This document shows, one piece after another, positions 34,218 to 47,479 of a stretch of 64,000 bases of DNA (position 1 is its first letter; each line of letters opens with the position of its first letter). A program made the position numbers and the translations under genes. Location: NCBI GenBank assembly GCA_904066235.2, contig CAJFCV020000006.1:3782001-3846000 (forward strand), in the 5' to 3' direction. Origin of the DNA: Bursaphelenchus xylophilus. Taxonomy: Eukaryota; Nematoda; Chromadorea; Rhabditida; Aphelenchoididae. The notes beneath the pieces were generated by a model. It saw only the letters and a program-made list of their open reading frames with translations, was not told the DNA's origin and made no database searches.

Positions 34218-36912
34218 TTTTCCCAAGTTTGATACAAAAATATACAATCTGAAAAAAAAGATTGGTTAAATTAATATTAGCCCTCATTAAATCATCAATA
34301 AAGTAAGCACGAACATAAAAATTTACACGACTGAAAATGCTTACAAAAAAAGAAAAATTAATCCCCGGAGTAACCGTAAAACATCGCCTAATATCACCTA
34401 ATATAATGTAAAAATGGACACTGTAAAATACACAACCAGCCATCACCCCCACATAAACGCATGACTGATCGATCGAGACTTGATTGCCGTGCACCGTTAT
34501 CGCAGAGAAAATTCCGGGAGAGCGTCAATTTGTTAACCGAATATTTCTGCCGTGATAGGCAGGGCGCAGGGGAGTACCGGGAAAGGAAGCTCGCGCGATT
34601 GATTGCGTAATAAGTCCTGCGATTAGTAGAAAGTAAAATAATAATAGTCAAGTAATAATACAGACAAAATAAACGCCTTGAATTGCCCTATGAAGCCTTG
34701 AAATACAAGAAAAATAAAGAAAAAACCAAAAAAATGCCAAAAAATCTAAAATTTTCAGCGATGGTGACGCAAAATCGCAAGCACAAAGTCCAAAAATCAA
34801 CTAGCTAAAAGCTCTCCCAACAAGCTCAAGATTACACATAAAACAGACGACTCTGGCACATCTCACTACAAGCCAGCTCCTCACAAATTCACGAGTGATC
34901 CCTTTCGGAAGGTGATTTCCATACCCTAATCACAGAAATTTCCCCCATTTTTTCTGCGAAATTGAGAATGTTGGGAGGGGAATTAACGCGCGATGCCTTG
35001 CAGAAAGCTTTCGATAGCGCTAGCCTTTGCTGCGTAACATATCCAGTTGTAAATGGATAAAAGGATGCAAATTGCAGAAATGGAGAAGCTAGCTAAATGT
35101 TACAAAATACATGTTCAGACACATTTTAAAAGACCAGAAAAAAGATGGATCTGTGCCTGTATAGTACCACCAAAAAATTTACTTGAAATAAGGGTCAATC
35201 ATCTGTAAAATAAATTCCGAAAGTGATTTCTAATACTCGAACTGCGTGATTGAGTCAATACACATAGAAAATAAAATTTGCAGATGCAGCTTATGCCCTA
35301 TGTGAATTTTACAAATAAAGCAGGTGAAAGTGAGCGGTTCAATTGGGTATCACTTTGGCTACAGCCGTTACTCTACTTCTCAAAAATTTTGACACCTTTC
35401 TGTAGTATTTACCAAAATGCAGAGAGAAAATAACGTTTCAAAAGTCAACTTATCATAGCTAGGGCCAAATCGCGGTAGATTGAAAAATTTTTGGTCCACG
35501 ACCGGAAAGCCACTCATGAATCTAAAACTGTCGCAATTTCTCCAAGCTATATCAAGCAGGCTATGGGATGAGTTAACGCATTAAGATAATAGACGTGTGT
35601 TAGCGAGAAACGCATTGTTATAACCGCTTGAAAGTTCGGCTATTGTTTCGTCAGAGGAATACTGGAACAAAGAGCTGGTGATGATGCCAACGTTTCCTTG
35701 AGGAAGTTTGCGTGACTTCACTGTCTCATCCTTGTTGAAAAAAGGGTGAAATTGCTTAATCATTACCTGTGTAATATACTGTCTGACATTATGACATATA
35801 TATATATGGCTCATTTTCGTCTCAAACATCTTAAAAATAATGAAAAATTCCCATAACGTCTTGTTATGGAATTACGGATATAGCTCCAAATTCCGAAATC
35901 CAAGCTTGGAAGAATTGGCAGGCCAAGTGCAAAATCAATTTCGGTAGAAGAAGTAAAGCTTTTTCTTGAAAATTTTAAATGCTACAAGGAGAGAAGCCCG
36001 TAATTTGAGTGCAAGAATTAGATGTCATTTGAGCGGCAACCAAGCAATATGCAATTCTATGAAGTTTTAATTTTTGCAAAACTTAATAAGTTAATGAACT
36101 TGAACAATTTTTTATCAAATTTTGAGTCCAAGGTTTAGACTGAATTTGAAATCGGACCGATTTGGAGTTCCAAAATTTTGTCCTCGAACTTGATGATTAT
36201 GAATAACTTGGACAAGTTCGATTTTTTGTGAAGCCTTCTGAGATCTCAGCAGTTAATAATAATAAACATTTACTTCTAAACGTATTTTAAAATTTCTTCA
36301 GATTCACTATGTCGATTTTTAACGTATAATATTTGGTATCAAAAAATTAATTTTTGAACTTGTAAAACATGTTTGATGCCTTTATTTCTAGTACATTGCA
36401 TGTCTGTTCAAATCCCCATTAGTTCTCACCGTATTAACCTTATCACTTCACAATTGCGCAACTCTACTAACGCCGCTGCCGATTTTCTGCGAGCCCAAGA
36501 AACTTCTCGCTGGCTCTTTTCCCGCCAATTCGCAGAGCCTTCCTTTTGCATACATAAAACAAAAATTAGCGAAATAAAAACATGTTCAATACTGATCAAT
36601 ATTACTGTTTATTCCTTCAAGGAGTATTTCTGAGATAGCGAATTTTTGGTGGGTTGAAGACACAGGATTATGATGATATTAGAGACAAAATACACGTTCG
36701 GAAAATAAGTTATTATAAAAATACAGACGTCTAACAACTAAAAGCTGACGGTTTTTTTGGCAATATTGAAGGAGATACATGATGATTATATAAGACACTA
36801 AAAGTCTATGAGTTGAGAATATTAAAAAGTTGGAGGCTTGGTGCTATTTACAAGCTAGTTTAAGGGGAAATATACTCGTTGTGGATCGGTTATTGGCTTG
36901 GCATTTTGGGGA
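34218..36912. other. Intergenic region between the two kinase genes
   Basis: A 3' splice site at about 34251-34253 (minus strand, TTTTTTTCAG) lies just upstream of paralogue A. It could accept a spliced leader or a 5' untranslated exon. Beyond that the region is AT-rich and shows no coding sequence, RNA gene or clear inverted repeat. Confidence 0.45.
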
Positions 36913-38476
36913 TTAGTCTTCAAACAGACGTCTTCTGAACGAAATTGAGGGCCGATTTCTCTTGGTGATTGGGGAGGTTAGGTCTGAATCGTCGGAGGAA
37001 GTGGAGATTCGCTCGGATGTCTGCAAGAAAAAGGGTTAAAAAAAAGGGATATTAGAGTTTTTTTTACAATTTCAGAAAAATGTCAAAAAGCCTTATATCA
37101 GATGGTTGCTTGTTCTATCAAAATTTCAGTGAAACTTACATTTCTCAGCGACAATCTCTTTGGCTTTAGCACAGGCGATGTTAGGAGATCAGAGGAGATT
37201 TGAGGATCTGAGCAGTTGAGTCTAAGCGATTCATCGAGCTGAAAAATTAGCAAATTAACCAAAATTCACTCAAAATTCACTTTATAAACCGCTAAAGATG
37301 TCAACTGCCACTTACATTTCTCAACGAGACTCTTCTTGGCAAAGTATCCGGCTTGATGATATATTCATCCTCCAGAATCCACCTTCTCAGCTCCAAATCT
37401 TCGCTGATGTTCTCCCCATCTTCGTTGCCACTCTTCCTGAACAGCCCATTCTCATACTCCTCGATTTGTTCCTCACTCAAAACCGGTCCTCGTCCATTGC
37501 TGTCCGTCTTGTGTATTGTCACAATTTCGTGGTAAAGCAGGGTTCTTGCGGACGGGCGAACAGCCGGCTCATGGTCCAACATCTTCCTCAAGACTTGCCG
37601 CAAACTCCATCCAACATTGGCGTTCAAAAACCCATCCAAATTCGTCATTTCCAGCTCGTTCGCTTCGGCCGGTCGACCAATCAAAAAGTTCAATAAAGTC
37701 GCTCCAAACGCGTAGATGTCGATTCTGTCGTTGTACACATGTTTTGCAATGCATTCGGGCGCAGAGTAGCGATCGTCGCCGCGGGGCAACGCTTCGGCCT
37801 CCACTTTTCCGTAGCGTTTCCACTCGACGCTCACATTAAAGTCGGCGAGTTTGTAGATCCCGTTGGAGGTCACCAGAATGTTGTCCGGCTTCACGTCGTT
37901 GTGGATGACTTTGTTGAGATGCAAATGCGCCAGCGCTTCGCTAATGTCGGCCAGCACGTTCCAGGCGGCCGTGCTGATGGCGCTGCCGCTCTGCACTTTC
38001 ATCACATAGCTCAAGGGGTAGGAGCAAAGTTCGAGGATTGTGAATACGTGCTCGGCCTCTCGCCAGGCGCCAAAAATCTTGATGATTTTGGAGTGACAGA
38101 GTTGGTAGAGAATGTCATGTTCTGGCAGTGTTCTTGAACACTGATGAAGGGCTTTTTTGACAGCGAAGAAGTTGCCGGTTCGTTTGCACTTGGCTCCATA
38201 AACTTGCCCGAAACTTCCGCGGCCCAAAATCTCGTGCAACTCGAACTGTTGAGTTAAATATTTTGTCTTGGCTGTTGGATTATAAGTAGCGAGTTTGAAG
38301 GCGGGCAGTTCAACTATTGTTTTTGGCGATTCATCGAGTTGTGGGCTGAGGGAGGCTCGGCGAACCGGCTTAAACGCCTTGAGGCCATGACTCAGAGATC
38401 GGGGGACTTTCAATTCGGTGACAATGGGAACTCCATCGTCCACTGGAGAGGCGGCGAATAACTCCAGCTTCTCCAT
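36913..38476 (-). CDS. Wee1/Myt1-like protein kinase, paralogue B
   Basis: Three exons join in phase: 38476-37316, 37238-37140 and 37020-36913. They give 455 residues. The intron positions match paralogue A and the middle exon has the same 99-nt length. Conserved blocks include VPRSLSHGLK, RRASLSPQLDESP, LGRGSFGQVYGAKCKRTG, HNDVKPDNILV, LADFNVS and RGDDRYSAPECI. DFN again replaces DFG. The C-terminal exons read TSPVLKPKRLSLRN and TSPITKRNRPSISF. The family assignment rests on the activation segment and catalytic loop. A divergent non-Myt1 kinase is possible. Confidence 0.75.
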
Positions 38477-41400
38477 GATAGTTGAGGGTCGGTTTAAAAC
38501 TAAAATCATCAAGTCAAAGAGCCTCGGAGAAGAGCCCGCTCGCGAAAATAGACTATTTTTTGAAGGCTGCGATTGTAAATCACTCGCGATCAAAGCGCAA
38601 AAAACGGGCGGTGATGGATTAGTGACAAAAAACAGAATATGCAAATGAAAGGGCTTTCGGGGAAAGTGAAAACAAATTGATCGAGAGTGGAGGAGGGAGA
38701 TTGGAATCAGCTGTGGAAAAAACGCCTCAACGATGGGTAATTAAATAGACAGGGCGAGTAAAAAAATGATCGATCAGGTAGTGAAATATGATAGGAGATT
38801 TAGGGGCTAGGCCAGGACAAACACAACACTAGACTCGAAATTTGGGTTACTGTAGAAAAAACGATGACAATTAAAGTCATCGTTTTTTAGTTGTAACTAA
38901 AAGCTGTGTGGATAAAAAAAAGTTGGCGGATCTCTCAAGACTCCGCTCAAGAGCCACCTTCCCCGCAGAAAACGAAGCGCGAGCACTGACCACAGAACAA
39001 GTGAACAAGCGAGAAACGACGCGTCCGTTGCGCAACTCGTGTGCCGCACTCGCACTTTTTCGCGAGCAGAGTAGAACCTTCTGGACAGCGAGTGAACTGT
39101 GATCTTTGCGCTAGAAAACAAACGTCAGCGATGTCGAAATTTTTTGGACTTTGAATTTGGAATCGCGCGGGAAAATGGAGTTTAGTTGGGTCGTGCCTTG
39201 GACAGTCCTTGTAAGAGATCGCTTATAAACGCGTGAAATGAGGAAAATTTACTGAAGGATTTCTGAAGAAGCGACGCTTGGAATTCGATAAACTTTAGCG
39301 CGAATTAAGATTACAGTTTTAAGAGAAATATAGAAGATTTTTGGCTTGCTATTTTTCAGAAATCTTTGAGATATAAACTCGAAAATTGTCTACAGATTGC
39401 AATTTACTCACATCAGATTTACCATCTTCAAAAATCATAAGGCACTTTCAATGACATAAATAAGATGTCATTGCAAGTGTCCAATAGGAAAAAATAATAA
39501 TTTAAGTTGCTTGTCGCAGACATACAAGTAATTTCAAGCAACAACCCGCCCATTAAAACAGTAAAAATCTTCCCAACACACCTCTTCTTTCTTCTTCGCT
39601 CATCGCACTAGCCAACCGCAAAACTAACGCCTTCGATAATTTCGACACTAGCGACAAAACACCCTCAATCCCTGTCTCTCCCTTTTCCGAGCACAGATAA
39701 AAAACATTTGATCGCCAACCATCCCTCCCCTCCTCCCCAATATTAGCCAGGTTATTCCGAAAAAAGTGACCAGTGTTCGCAGCGAGCACACAAAGAAGAA
39801 GAAGGGAAGCGCTCGGAAAAAAGGGGCTGCTCGAGAAAATGGGCGGGGGAAGGGAGGGTGGATAGGATAATAAGGCAATCGGGGATATTATAGACGCTCA
39901 TGTGAGATAAGAACAATAAGATAAAAAAGCATACACATGGATTAGAGAGGGTAAAGGCAGCCTCGGCAAGATGAAGGGGGATGACGTTGGATGTTAAGAG
40001 TGATTACAAAAAATCGAGTTGGTGAAGGTACAGTAAACAAAAAAGATGGCCGAAATAGTCAAGTAATAGGCTCAATGAAAAATCAGCAAATATATAGAGC
40101 CACAGCTTGGTTTTATGTAGGCATGCATTAATTTGCTAACATCTAGGGCTCCTAAATTTCGCTAGACCAAAGACAATGAAAAATGAGGAGAGACGATCAG
40201 AGGAAAATATGTTTTTTTGGCCGTATCTTTGCAGCTAGCATATCAAAAAGTTGATTTTTAGTGTAGCGTATTCGTACAGCATAAAAAATCCATGCCAATT
40301 TTTTTCACAAAGATGATCAAATTTCTGACAATTTTTGAGCTAAAAAGCTTGGTTGTTTCTGCAAAGCGCGAGCCTCAGATCTCAGGCATACCTGTTAGAA
40401 AGAGATCCTAGTTTGGACCACCTTTCATCAAAATCTGAGCCTCAGACCTCAAGTAGTCCAACGTTCAAACTGAGCTCTTCAGTGAATCTTTAGTCATCCA
40501 ATTTTTTTGATGACTCAATTTCCCCTCAAAAACACCACTAAAACAACAAAAAAACCACTTTCGAATGCAGTTTAATGTCCGCTCGCTCACTTTGCAATCA
40601 TATTTATGTTGTGCCCGTTTGCGATCGGGCATCACCGTGCATCTGTCCGCGCTTTTTATTGTGTATTTTATTAGCTGCGCAAAAAACGAGTGGATCAAAT
40701 TTTTCGGATCCAGCCGAGTCCTTGAAGAAAAGTGGCAGGTGTGTTTTCCGGTCGCCTTTTATGTTCTTCGACGCACTTATCGGGTCTTGATGAATCGGGC
40801 ATTTAGGAATTATGGTAATTAAAAATGGCAGGAAGGCAGTTTGAAAAAATGGAGTGATAATTGGAGTGGTGATGGCCGAAATGCGAAGATAAATATGTAG
40901 CAGAGAAGTATCCAAAATATACTTTTCAATTATGATGATTTAAGGTCGTTAACGGCATTTTCTGGCAGATTTTTTTAGAAACTGATTTCTCAAAGTATAA
41001 CTCTCTGATGTTCTTCATATTAGGCACACATAATCTACATATACCACATCTCAATTGATGCAAATTTGATCTCACGACTTGCACCCAAAGCCAAGATATT
41101 TCTCAATCTTTTTCCGAGAGACTAGGCATAACTAGGAGAGTCGGCCAGAGAAAAAAGGTCTTTGGGCCGTATCTCCACAAGTTTCCAGTAATTAAAAATT
41201 GATTTTTTTTTGTGGAAATATTGTACTCTTCGCTTGTAAAACACCTTTATTTTTTCAGTGCTCAAATTGAAAAAAAAAATATTTTTACTTTTTTTTGACT
41301 TAAAAAAGTTGATGATTTCTGCAAAGCGCGGCTGAAAATCTTGCGAATGCCTTGGAAAGTTGTGCTCCAAATATCTGCCAACTTTCATCGAAATCCAGCT

Positions 41401-43214
41401 GCTTCAAAATCCAATATTCACCTAACTACCACCGAGTTTGCCACGCCATATTTCATTTCCCGGTTTGTTTTTTTCTCCCCTCCGACTTCCCACTGTGAGT
41501 CAGGTCATCCAATTTTATGGGAATCGACTCCACACACTCGGATTATGTCAATTTGTCTCTTCCGATTAATTGGCTTATTGTGACAAATATGGAGGGAATC
41601 AGCGCGCTCGCAAAGGTCAGACAAGATGCAATAACAACAGTGGTGAGCAAAATACAGCTGTTGGGAAGGCGGATTACTGGCCGAAAGAGGGCCAGTGTAA
41701 AGTCGGGATTGTTTGCGGAAGAGATGTAAAACTAAGCTCGAGAGTGACCAGAGGTTTTTTTAGAGGCTATTAAAGCCGCGATAACCTCTTATCAGCCCCG
41801 AAACTGGAGAGTTTTCCTGATAAGGAGAGTGTTTTTCCACGGAATTACCGATAATTTTGGATTCGTCGCCTTGAACGGACGTTGTACTGTATAGCATTTG
41901 GAAGGACTGTAAATCAAAAATCCACGGGACATCTGCGCCGGAGAACAGATTTTTGCATTCCCTTTGTGATTTGCATACTTCCGACCGTCGAATTTTCGAC
42001 GTAAAAGGTCAGAGATTTGAATATGCAAGGAAAGGTTAGGAAGACGGATCGGCGAACATCTGGACGGGGCGACGAACGGATAAACATTGTAAATTTGAAA
42101 TGCTTTTATTGTAACAAAATTATGAGCCGTGTTTTTATTGGTCATAAAATTCAAATATGAAAAATTCTTGTGTAGAGAAAATCTAAAATATGAATTCCGA
42201 GTTTCGCATTTAAACAAATCTAAAAAATATCATATAGCAAAATATTAGCCCATGCTTTGCACTTGCAGTCAAGAAATTAAGGAATCTTTTTTTGAGAGAG
42301 CACGGAAAATGAGGAGAGTCGATCAGACGAAAAAAGTTTTTTGGCTGTATCTATTTGAATATTGCTAGGAAAAAAGTGATTTTTTTTGTAAATAATCAAT
42401 ACCTCATGTGTAATAATCACTGATTTTTTCAAGCCGAAAATCATAAAAAAATTTAAAAAAAAATTTTTTTGCCAAGTTTCGATCTAAAAATCCCGAAATT
42501 TTTGTGAAAATCAAGCTATAAAGATCATAGATATCCCTCAAATGTATTAATAATTTAAAAGTAACCAAATTTTTTTGCCGGTGTAGACCGCAAAGTATTC
42601 GCCGTATCCATATGTAGATCACGTGCCGATCTTGCGGATCTCGACCCCTTCCTCTGCCTTTTCATTACGTCATCGGCGTCTTTTTTGGTGCTGTTCCTTC
42701 GTATAGCAATTTCTAGGTCGGATGATGCAAACGTCGATGCTTTTATGGGGCCTCTCGATCGGCCCCGCACAAATCCCCAAAACTTATGCAACAGCCATAA
42801 AGTACGGCCTAATAAAGGGAGGATCGCACTGTTTCGTTATAAACAGAATAGGCACTGCGCTCGTAAAACTTGTCAAGGAAATTGGATCGGAGGGTGGCGG
42901 ATCGAGTAATTGGCTTTGTGGCTCAAAATTATGATTGGGCGTCGAAATGGAATGAAAAAAAGGAAATATTGCATACATGGGCATCTCAACCTTACTCAAA
43001 TTATTAAGCGAAAATCTGCACAGGGATGATCAAAGAACCCTAGAAGTTGTCAATCGAAGAAACACCACCAAAAAAATGCCAATGAAATAAAGGGGAGAGA
43101 AAAAATACAACAAGGTTGGAACATGATCCACATGTGGATAATGTTTTGTCGTTGATATGGGCAAAATTGTAATTTTATTTTGATGAAACTTGGAACAGAT
43201 GCATATTCCGAATG
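38477..43214. other. Gene-poor region with decayed repeats
   Basis: The first 700 bp upstream of kinase B is GC-richer and may hold its promoter. Copies of the 10079-type repeat lie at 40165-40445, 41105-41400 and 42285-42545 (ATGAGGAGAG, TCTGCAAAGCGCG words). GC-richer segments at 40555-40810 and 42600-42910 are open in several frames but match nothing recognisable. No gene is supported. Confidence 0.45.
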
Positions 43215-43216
43215 TA

Positions 43217-43410
43217 CTAGTCGCGGAAAAAAGTCCTGGGATTTTCTCGCGCCCCCCAAATTCCGTCGCGCACCGAAAAGTTGATTTGTCGCGGGAATCG
43301 CGCGCGACAATAAGGCAAAATCAACAAAATTGCACTGTGCAAAAGCACTTTTCGGGTTCATGCACAGTGCAGAGTCGCAGAAAAATCCCAGGACTTTTTT
43401 CCGCGACTAG
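43217..43410. mobile_element. 194-bp MITE with CTAGTCGCGG termini
   Basis: CTAGTCGCGGAAAAAAGTCC at the left and its complement GGACTTTTTTCCGCGACTAG at the right are bordered by TA on both sides. The interior has further CGCGCG-rich inverted segments. A decayed relative starting ACTAGTCGCGCC lies in the first intron of the legumain-like gene near 44916-44996. Confidence 0.85.
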
Positions 43411-44387
43411 TATGGTTTATTTTGAAGCAGGAATTTTTGAGATTTTACGTTTTTTTTGTCTGACCGACCCCTGCCATTTTGCGTTCATTCTCGGAATCTG
43501 GCTAGCCCAAAAATCTTTCAAAATTCTTTTGAGGCTTTCTATTTCCTCTATTAGGGTTTTCGTACATCAAAGCTTTGTGATACCAACTTTTCGATTTGCA
43601 AAATGTCGTTGACGGCATACGATTTCAACGAGACCAGTTAAAATAAAAGTTTGCTCCCCGGATATTTTTTGCTCGTTTCTTGGCGAACAGAGACAAAAAC
43701 ATCGCCATGCTTGTTTCGAATTATCAGTCCACTCCGAAGAGTGGACTCCCAAAAATTGATAGAACTCATAAGCGAGCCCATGCACGGAAATCTTTAGTAA
43801 AAGGCGAAAGATTTGTCCGTTTGAGGATGCATGGACCCCAGAGATAACTAACCCCACCTTTTCCCAGCGCCTATCCCTTTCTCTTGTCGGAAGAGGAACG
43901 GGGAGGCAAAATGGAGAGAAGCGGAAAGAGCGCGCTCTTTTTGTTTCTCTCTTCTTCTCTCTCGTTGTTCCAATCGCGCGGTCTTTTCGATGCGGATTCA
44001 CGGAGGTGCGCACATAGAGAAGAGAAGGGGGAAAATCATTACAAGGTGGTTGGATTTACCTGGATTTTATTGGAAAAGTGGACAAAGTAATATGGATGCA
44101 AACTTTTTTATCGCAAAAAATCTGATTGCCTGCCCAAAATATCCAAAACATGCAGGTGTAATTAAATTATTTCAAATTTGCATACATCTTTTGTATGCAA
44201 AAAATTTATGGGCAAGATACCAACACATCAAACAAAAAAATCTTATGTATGTCATTATTTTTTGTTTTGGAAAACAATACTTTTTTAATTAAAAGTATGA
44301 GACAACACGGGTCGATCTTTTGTTTCTGCAAATTTAAATTTTTTTTTCAATTATGAGAAGCCTTTAACAAAATATGTCATGTTACAG

Positions 44388-44395
44388 TATAAATA
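44388..44395 (+). promoter_or_regulatory. TATA box of the legumain-like gene
   Basis: TATAAATA lies 32-39 bp before the ATG at 44427. Transcription would start only a few bases before the start codon. Confidence 0.5.
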
Positions 44396-44426
44396 CATTC
44401 GACAATTTTTTAAATCATCACTCTAA

Positions 44427-46504
44427 ATGTGGTGCCTCTTGTTCATTGCTCTTCTCGCGACGGTCCAGGCCGAGGAAGATGGTGACATCTTCGCTGTGCT
44501 GATCGCAGGGATAGATGAAATGTGGGCCGAAGCATCCGTATGTCACACTTATCACTCGCTGAGAAACCACGGTGTTAAGGAGGAAAATATCATTGTATTC
44601 CTGCTTGATAAAGGTAAAAATTACTCTGGGTAAGTGATTTCAACGCCGTCGAAGGAAAAGTCGAACTTTATCGCAGCTTGAGGTCCATGCCTCTTTACCG
44701 ATACCACCAAGGTCACTTAAAAGTCGAAAAAACTACTCCAAAAATTTTTTTGCCGTTTCTTGTTGTAGCAATTAATTGGCAATAGTTCAAGATAATCACA
44801 TAGATTGTAAAACCTCTATAGGATAAAAAAATTCGACACAATCCAACTTTTTGGCTAGGTTGGTACCTGTTGGGCTGTTCCAGTCATCCGACAAGACGTT
44901 TTAATTTCACTCATACTAGTCGCGCCATAAAGTCCGTAGAATTTTTTTCGCGGACGTCGCGGGTGCCATCGCCGAAAAATTCATGTCGCTAGTGCAAAAA
45001 CTTTTTGCCACCTCTAATTTGGGCATATTCCCCGTCCGAACCCTACTTCCAAGCTGTAAAAGCGACGTTCAAATGTTGTCGTTTTGGTCATTCAGAAATC
45101 CGCATTTCCAGCAACCCTTGGCCCGGTGAGCTCCACACTTATCCAGACAGCCCGGATTACCGTGTCGGCTGCAAAATCGATTACACTGGAAATGACACCA
45201 ATTTAGCGGCGTTTTTGGATGTTTTGAGACAAAACCAAACAAGCCCCCGACCTGTTCTGCGTAGCACCTCGAAGGACAATGTTCTCATTTTCCATGCCAG
45301 CCATGGCTGGTGGGGCGGTTACCAAATGCCGGGGGGAGGGATGGATGTTGCTCATTTGCAAAAGACTCTGACGTACATGCATGAACAAGGGTTTTATAAA
45401 GAACTGGTGTTCGTTTTGGATAGCTGCAACTCCGGCTCTCTTTTCTTCGAGTGGTTGACGCCAAAGTACAACATTTTGGCCTTAACCGCGGCACCACACG
45501 ACCACGTGGCATATATAAAAGGTAGGACTAAAAAATGACGGAATGTTGGTGGTCATAAGGCGCATTTTGCTAATGCGAGGATAAACGATTGGTTAACAAT
45601 AGTTTTAACGGGTCAGAGAGGCTCGTGAGTCGCAGGACATAACTTTAGATTTTGGTGGCTTGGCACAAATTTAGAATATTTTTTTCTAAAATATTTGCGA
45701 GAACCCTAGGTCGCGCTTTGCAGAAACAACCTAGATTTTTAGATCGAAAGTCGGTGAAAATTTGGCACTTTTTGGCACCAAAAGTTTCGTGCTTATTTCT
45801 AAAACTAGCAAAGTTGTGGCCAAAAAGTGTATTTTCTCTCTTTAGCATACTCTCTCGTCGGCAAAGATCGTTCAATATCTCGACGGCACTTCCAAAGCGC
45901 GAGCCAAAACTTTTAGAAATTGATTCATGACCGACGCACGCCAACCCAAAATAGGACTACTAAAATGTGTTGAATTTCGTCCAAACGAAGTTTTGCACGC
46001 ACGTCGCGACGTGTGTGCAAAATTTAAAGAAAGTCTGAGCGTCGCACTTGGGGTCCTTCCCTTGTAAGTGGATTGAATTTTGACCCTGTAGGGCCAAGTT
46101 GGTAAAAATATGCCGATGGGTTCTCAAGTCTCTCGCGAACCTTGTCTTAACCCTTTTCTCACTGCTTGACATTTATGTTTTAGGATTCTACGTTCCCAAA
46201 ATTCACAAATCGATTGGCCTGGTTGGGAGCCTCTCGTATTGGTGGCAAGACACCTTGGATCACAAAGACATCTCCAACACGACCATGCGGAAAATGTATT
46301 GGGACATCTATCATCGAAACAACTTCGTCAGGTACTACGGTGATCTGGATATTCTGAGCCGGACGGTCGACCAATTCCATGGACGGGAAAACCCACATCC
46401 GACCTTGAGGGGCTCTCGCAAGGTAAGATTTGTGTGTGGTACACGTAAGAGTTTGATTGTAGAAAGCTTCGCCCAGTCACTCGATTAAAATGTGCGACGC
46501 ATGA
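44427..46504 (+). CDS. Legumain-like cysteine protease (family C13), short form
   Basis: Four exons join in phase: 44427-44629, 45112-45521, 46184-46422 and 46463-46504. They give 297 residues. A signal peptide (MWCLLFIALLATVQA) precedes a C13 domain. The catalytic His132 is in HASHGWWGG and Cys173 in LDSCNSGSLF, like the HG and CESGS motifs of legumain; DYTGNDTNLAAFLDVL also matches. Legumain is a lysosomal asparaginyl endopeptidase. Here the Arg-His pair that binds the P1 Asn aligns with Trp-Ala (EMWAEASVCH), and the protein ends where the legumain prodomain would begin (about 430 residues in vertebrates). Specificity is therefore uncertain. AATAAA lies near 46571. GPI8 was considered, but it fits less well. 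Confidence 0.82.
45610..46070. repeat. Interspersed repeat (10079-type family) in legumain intron 2
   Basis: The right end GAGCGTCGCACTTGGGGTCC followed by TTCCC matches the terminus at 10495-10529. The interior shares GCTTTGCAGAAACAACC and AGATCGAAAGTCGG with that copy. It fills most of the 662-bp intron 2 of the legumain-like gene. Confidence 0.7.
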
Positions 46505-47479
46505 TGAACCGGAAGAGATATACGATACACATCTTTGAAATTAAGACCAAAGAGTATGTGTTTACCTGATAAATAAAAATTGCATCAAATTGTTCGTGTG
46601 ATTTTTGGTCTTGTAGCGAATTCAACTGACAAGGGATGGGTTTGAGGATTAATTACAGCGACTAACCTGATCCAGTGGCCAAAAACGTACTATTTTGCAT
46701 CCGGGAAGTATCAAAAACACAGCAAAATGCCTCCCTTTCTAACGAAAAACTCCGTTTTGAACAGCGCGCCCTTTCCCCCACAAAAAGAGCGGCTTTTGAA
46801 ATCGTAATTTTTTCACTTGGAGAGGGAAGCATTTTGACACATTTTTGATGCTTCCCGGAAGCAAAATGGTACGTTTTTTGCCACTAGATCGGGTCCGCCA
46901 CTGTACGTACTATCGACCCTGATCTTGTGACCTCAAAAAAACCTAACATTTCCCACGATTTGAAACGACATTTACTGCTATTTATGATATAACCAGTGGA
47001 ATCACTGCGAATTTAGAGACATTTGATTAATGAAAGATACTGTCAACAATTCCCTGTATAACGTTGCGGATTCAGACCTGACCCCGACAATACGATGGGA
47101 TCCGTATGACATGTGGTATATTCTTGGCAAAGAATAAGACTGTGGTATTGGTTATTATTGGAATTCTAAATTGGTAATCAGATTACCGAGCGAGCTCCTA
47201 TGGATCAAAATTACTTTTGGTTGGTATGTAAAACTCTATTTTCTCCCGAAAAAACCATCAATTTCTATTCCTAAAACTCAATTTCTCCTAATTTAGATGA
47301 TCTATATACCAACCAAAAGTAATATAACTAAGAAACGACAAGTAACAATAACCCCAAAGAAACGAAAAAAGAGGAGAATACGATGACATTGTTGTGTGTA
47401 ATGACCATGGAATAAATATAACAAATATGAGGAAACTATGTAATTTACATCAGTTCTGATTGATTAATAATAAAACGAA
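46505..47479. other. Intergenic gap between legumain-like gene and cyclin paralogue 2
   Basis: The gap contains the polyadenylation signal of the legumain-like gene, a MITE (46656-46903) and a short inverted repeat at 47209-47323 with ends ATTACTTTTGGTTGGTAT and ATACCAACCAAAAGTAAT. No gene is seen. Confidence 0.55.
46656..46903. mobile_element. MITE, same family as 11646, copy 7
   Basis: It is flanked by TA on both sides (46654-46655 and 46904-46905). The arms read CATCCGGGAAGTATCAAA and TTTGATGCTTCCCGGA, with a loop carrying GCGCGCCC. Confidence 0.87.

Noticed and set aside
34247..34247. Upstream in-frame start for kinase paralogue A and a similar one at 38644 for paralogue B
   Set aside because: Both are TTG codons. 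The ATGs at 34217 and 38476 align between the paralogues, and a 3' splice site lies just upstream in paralogue A.
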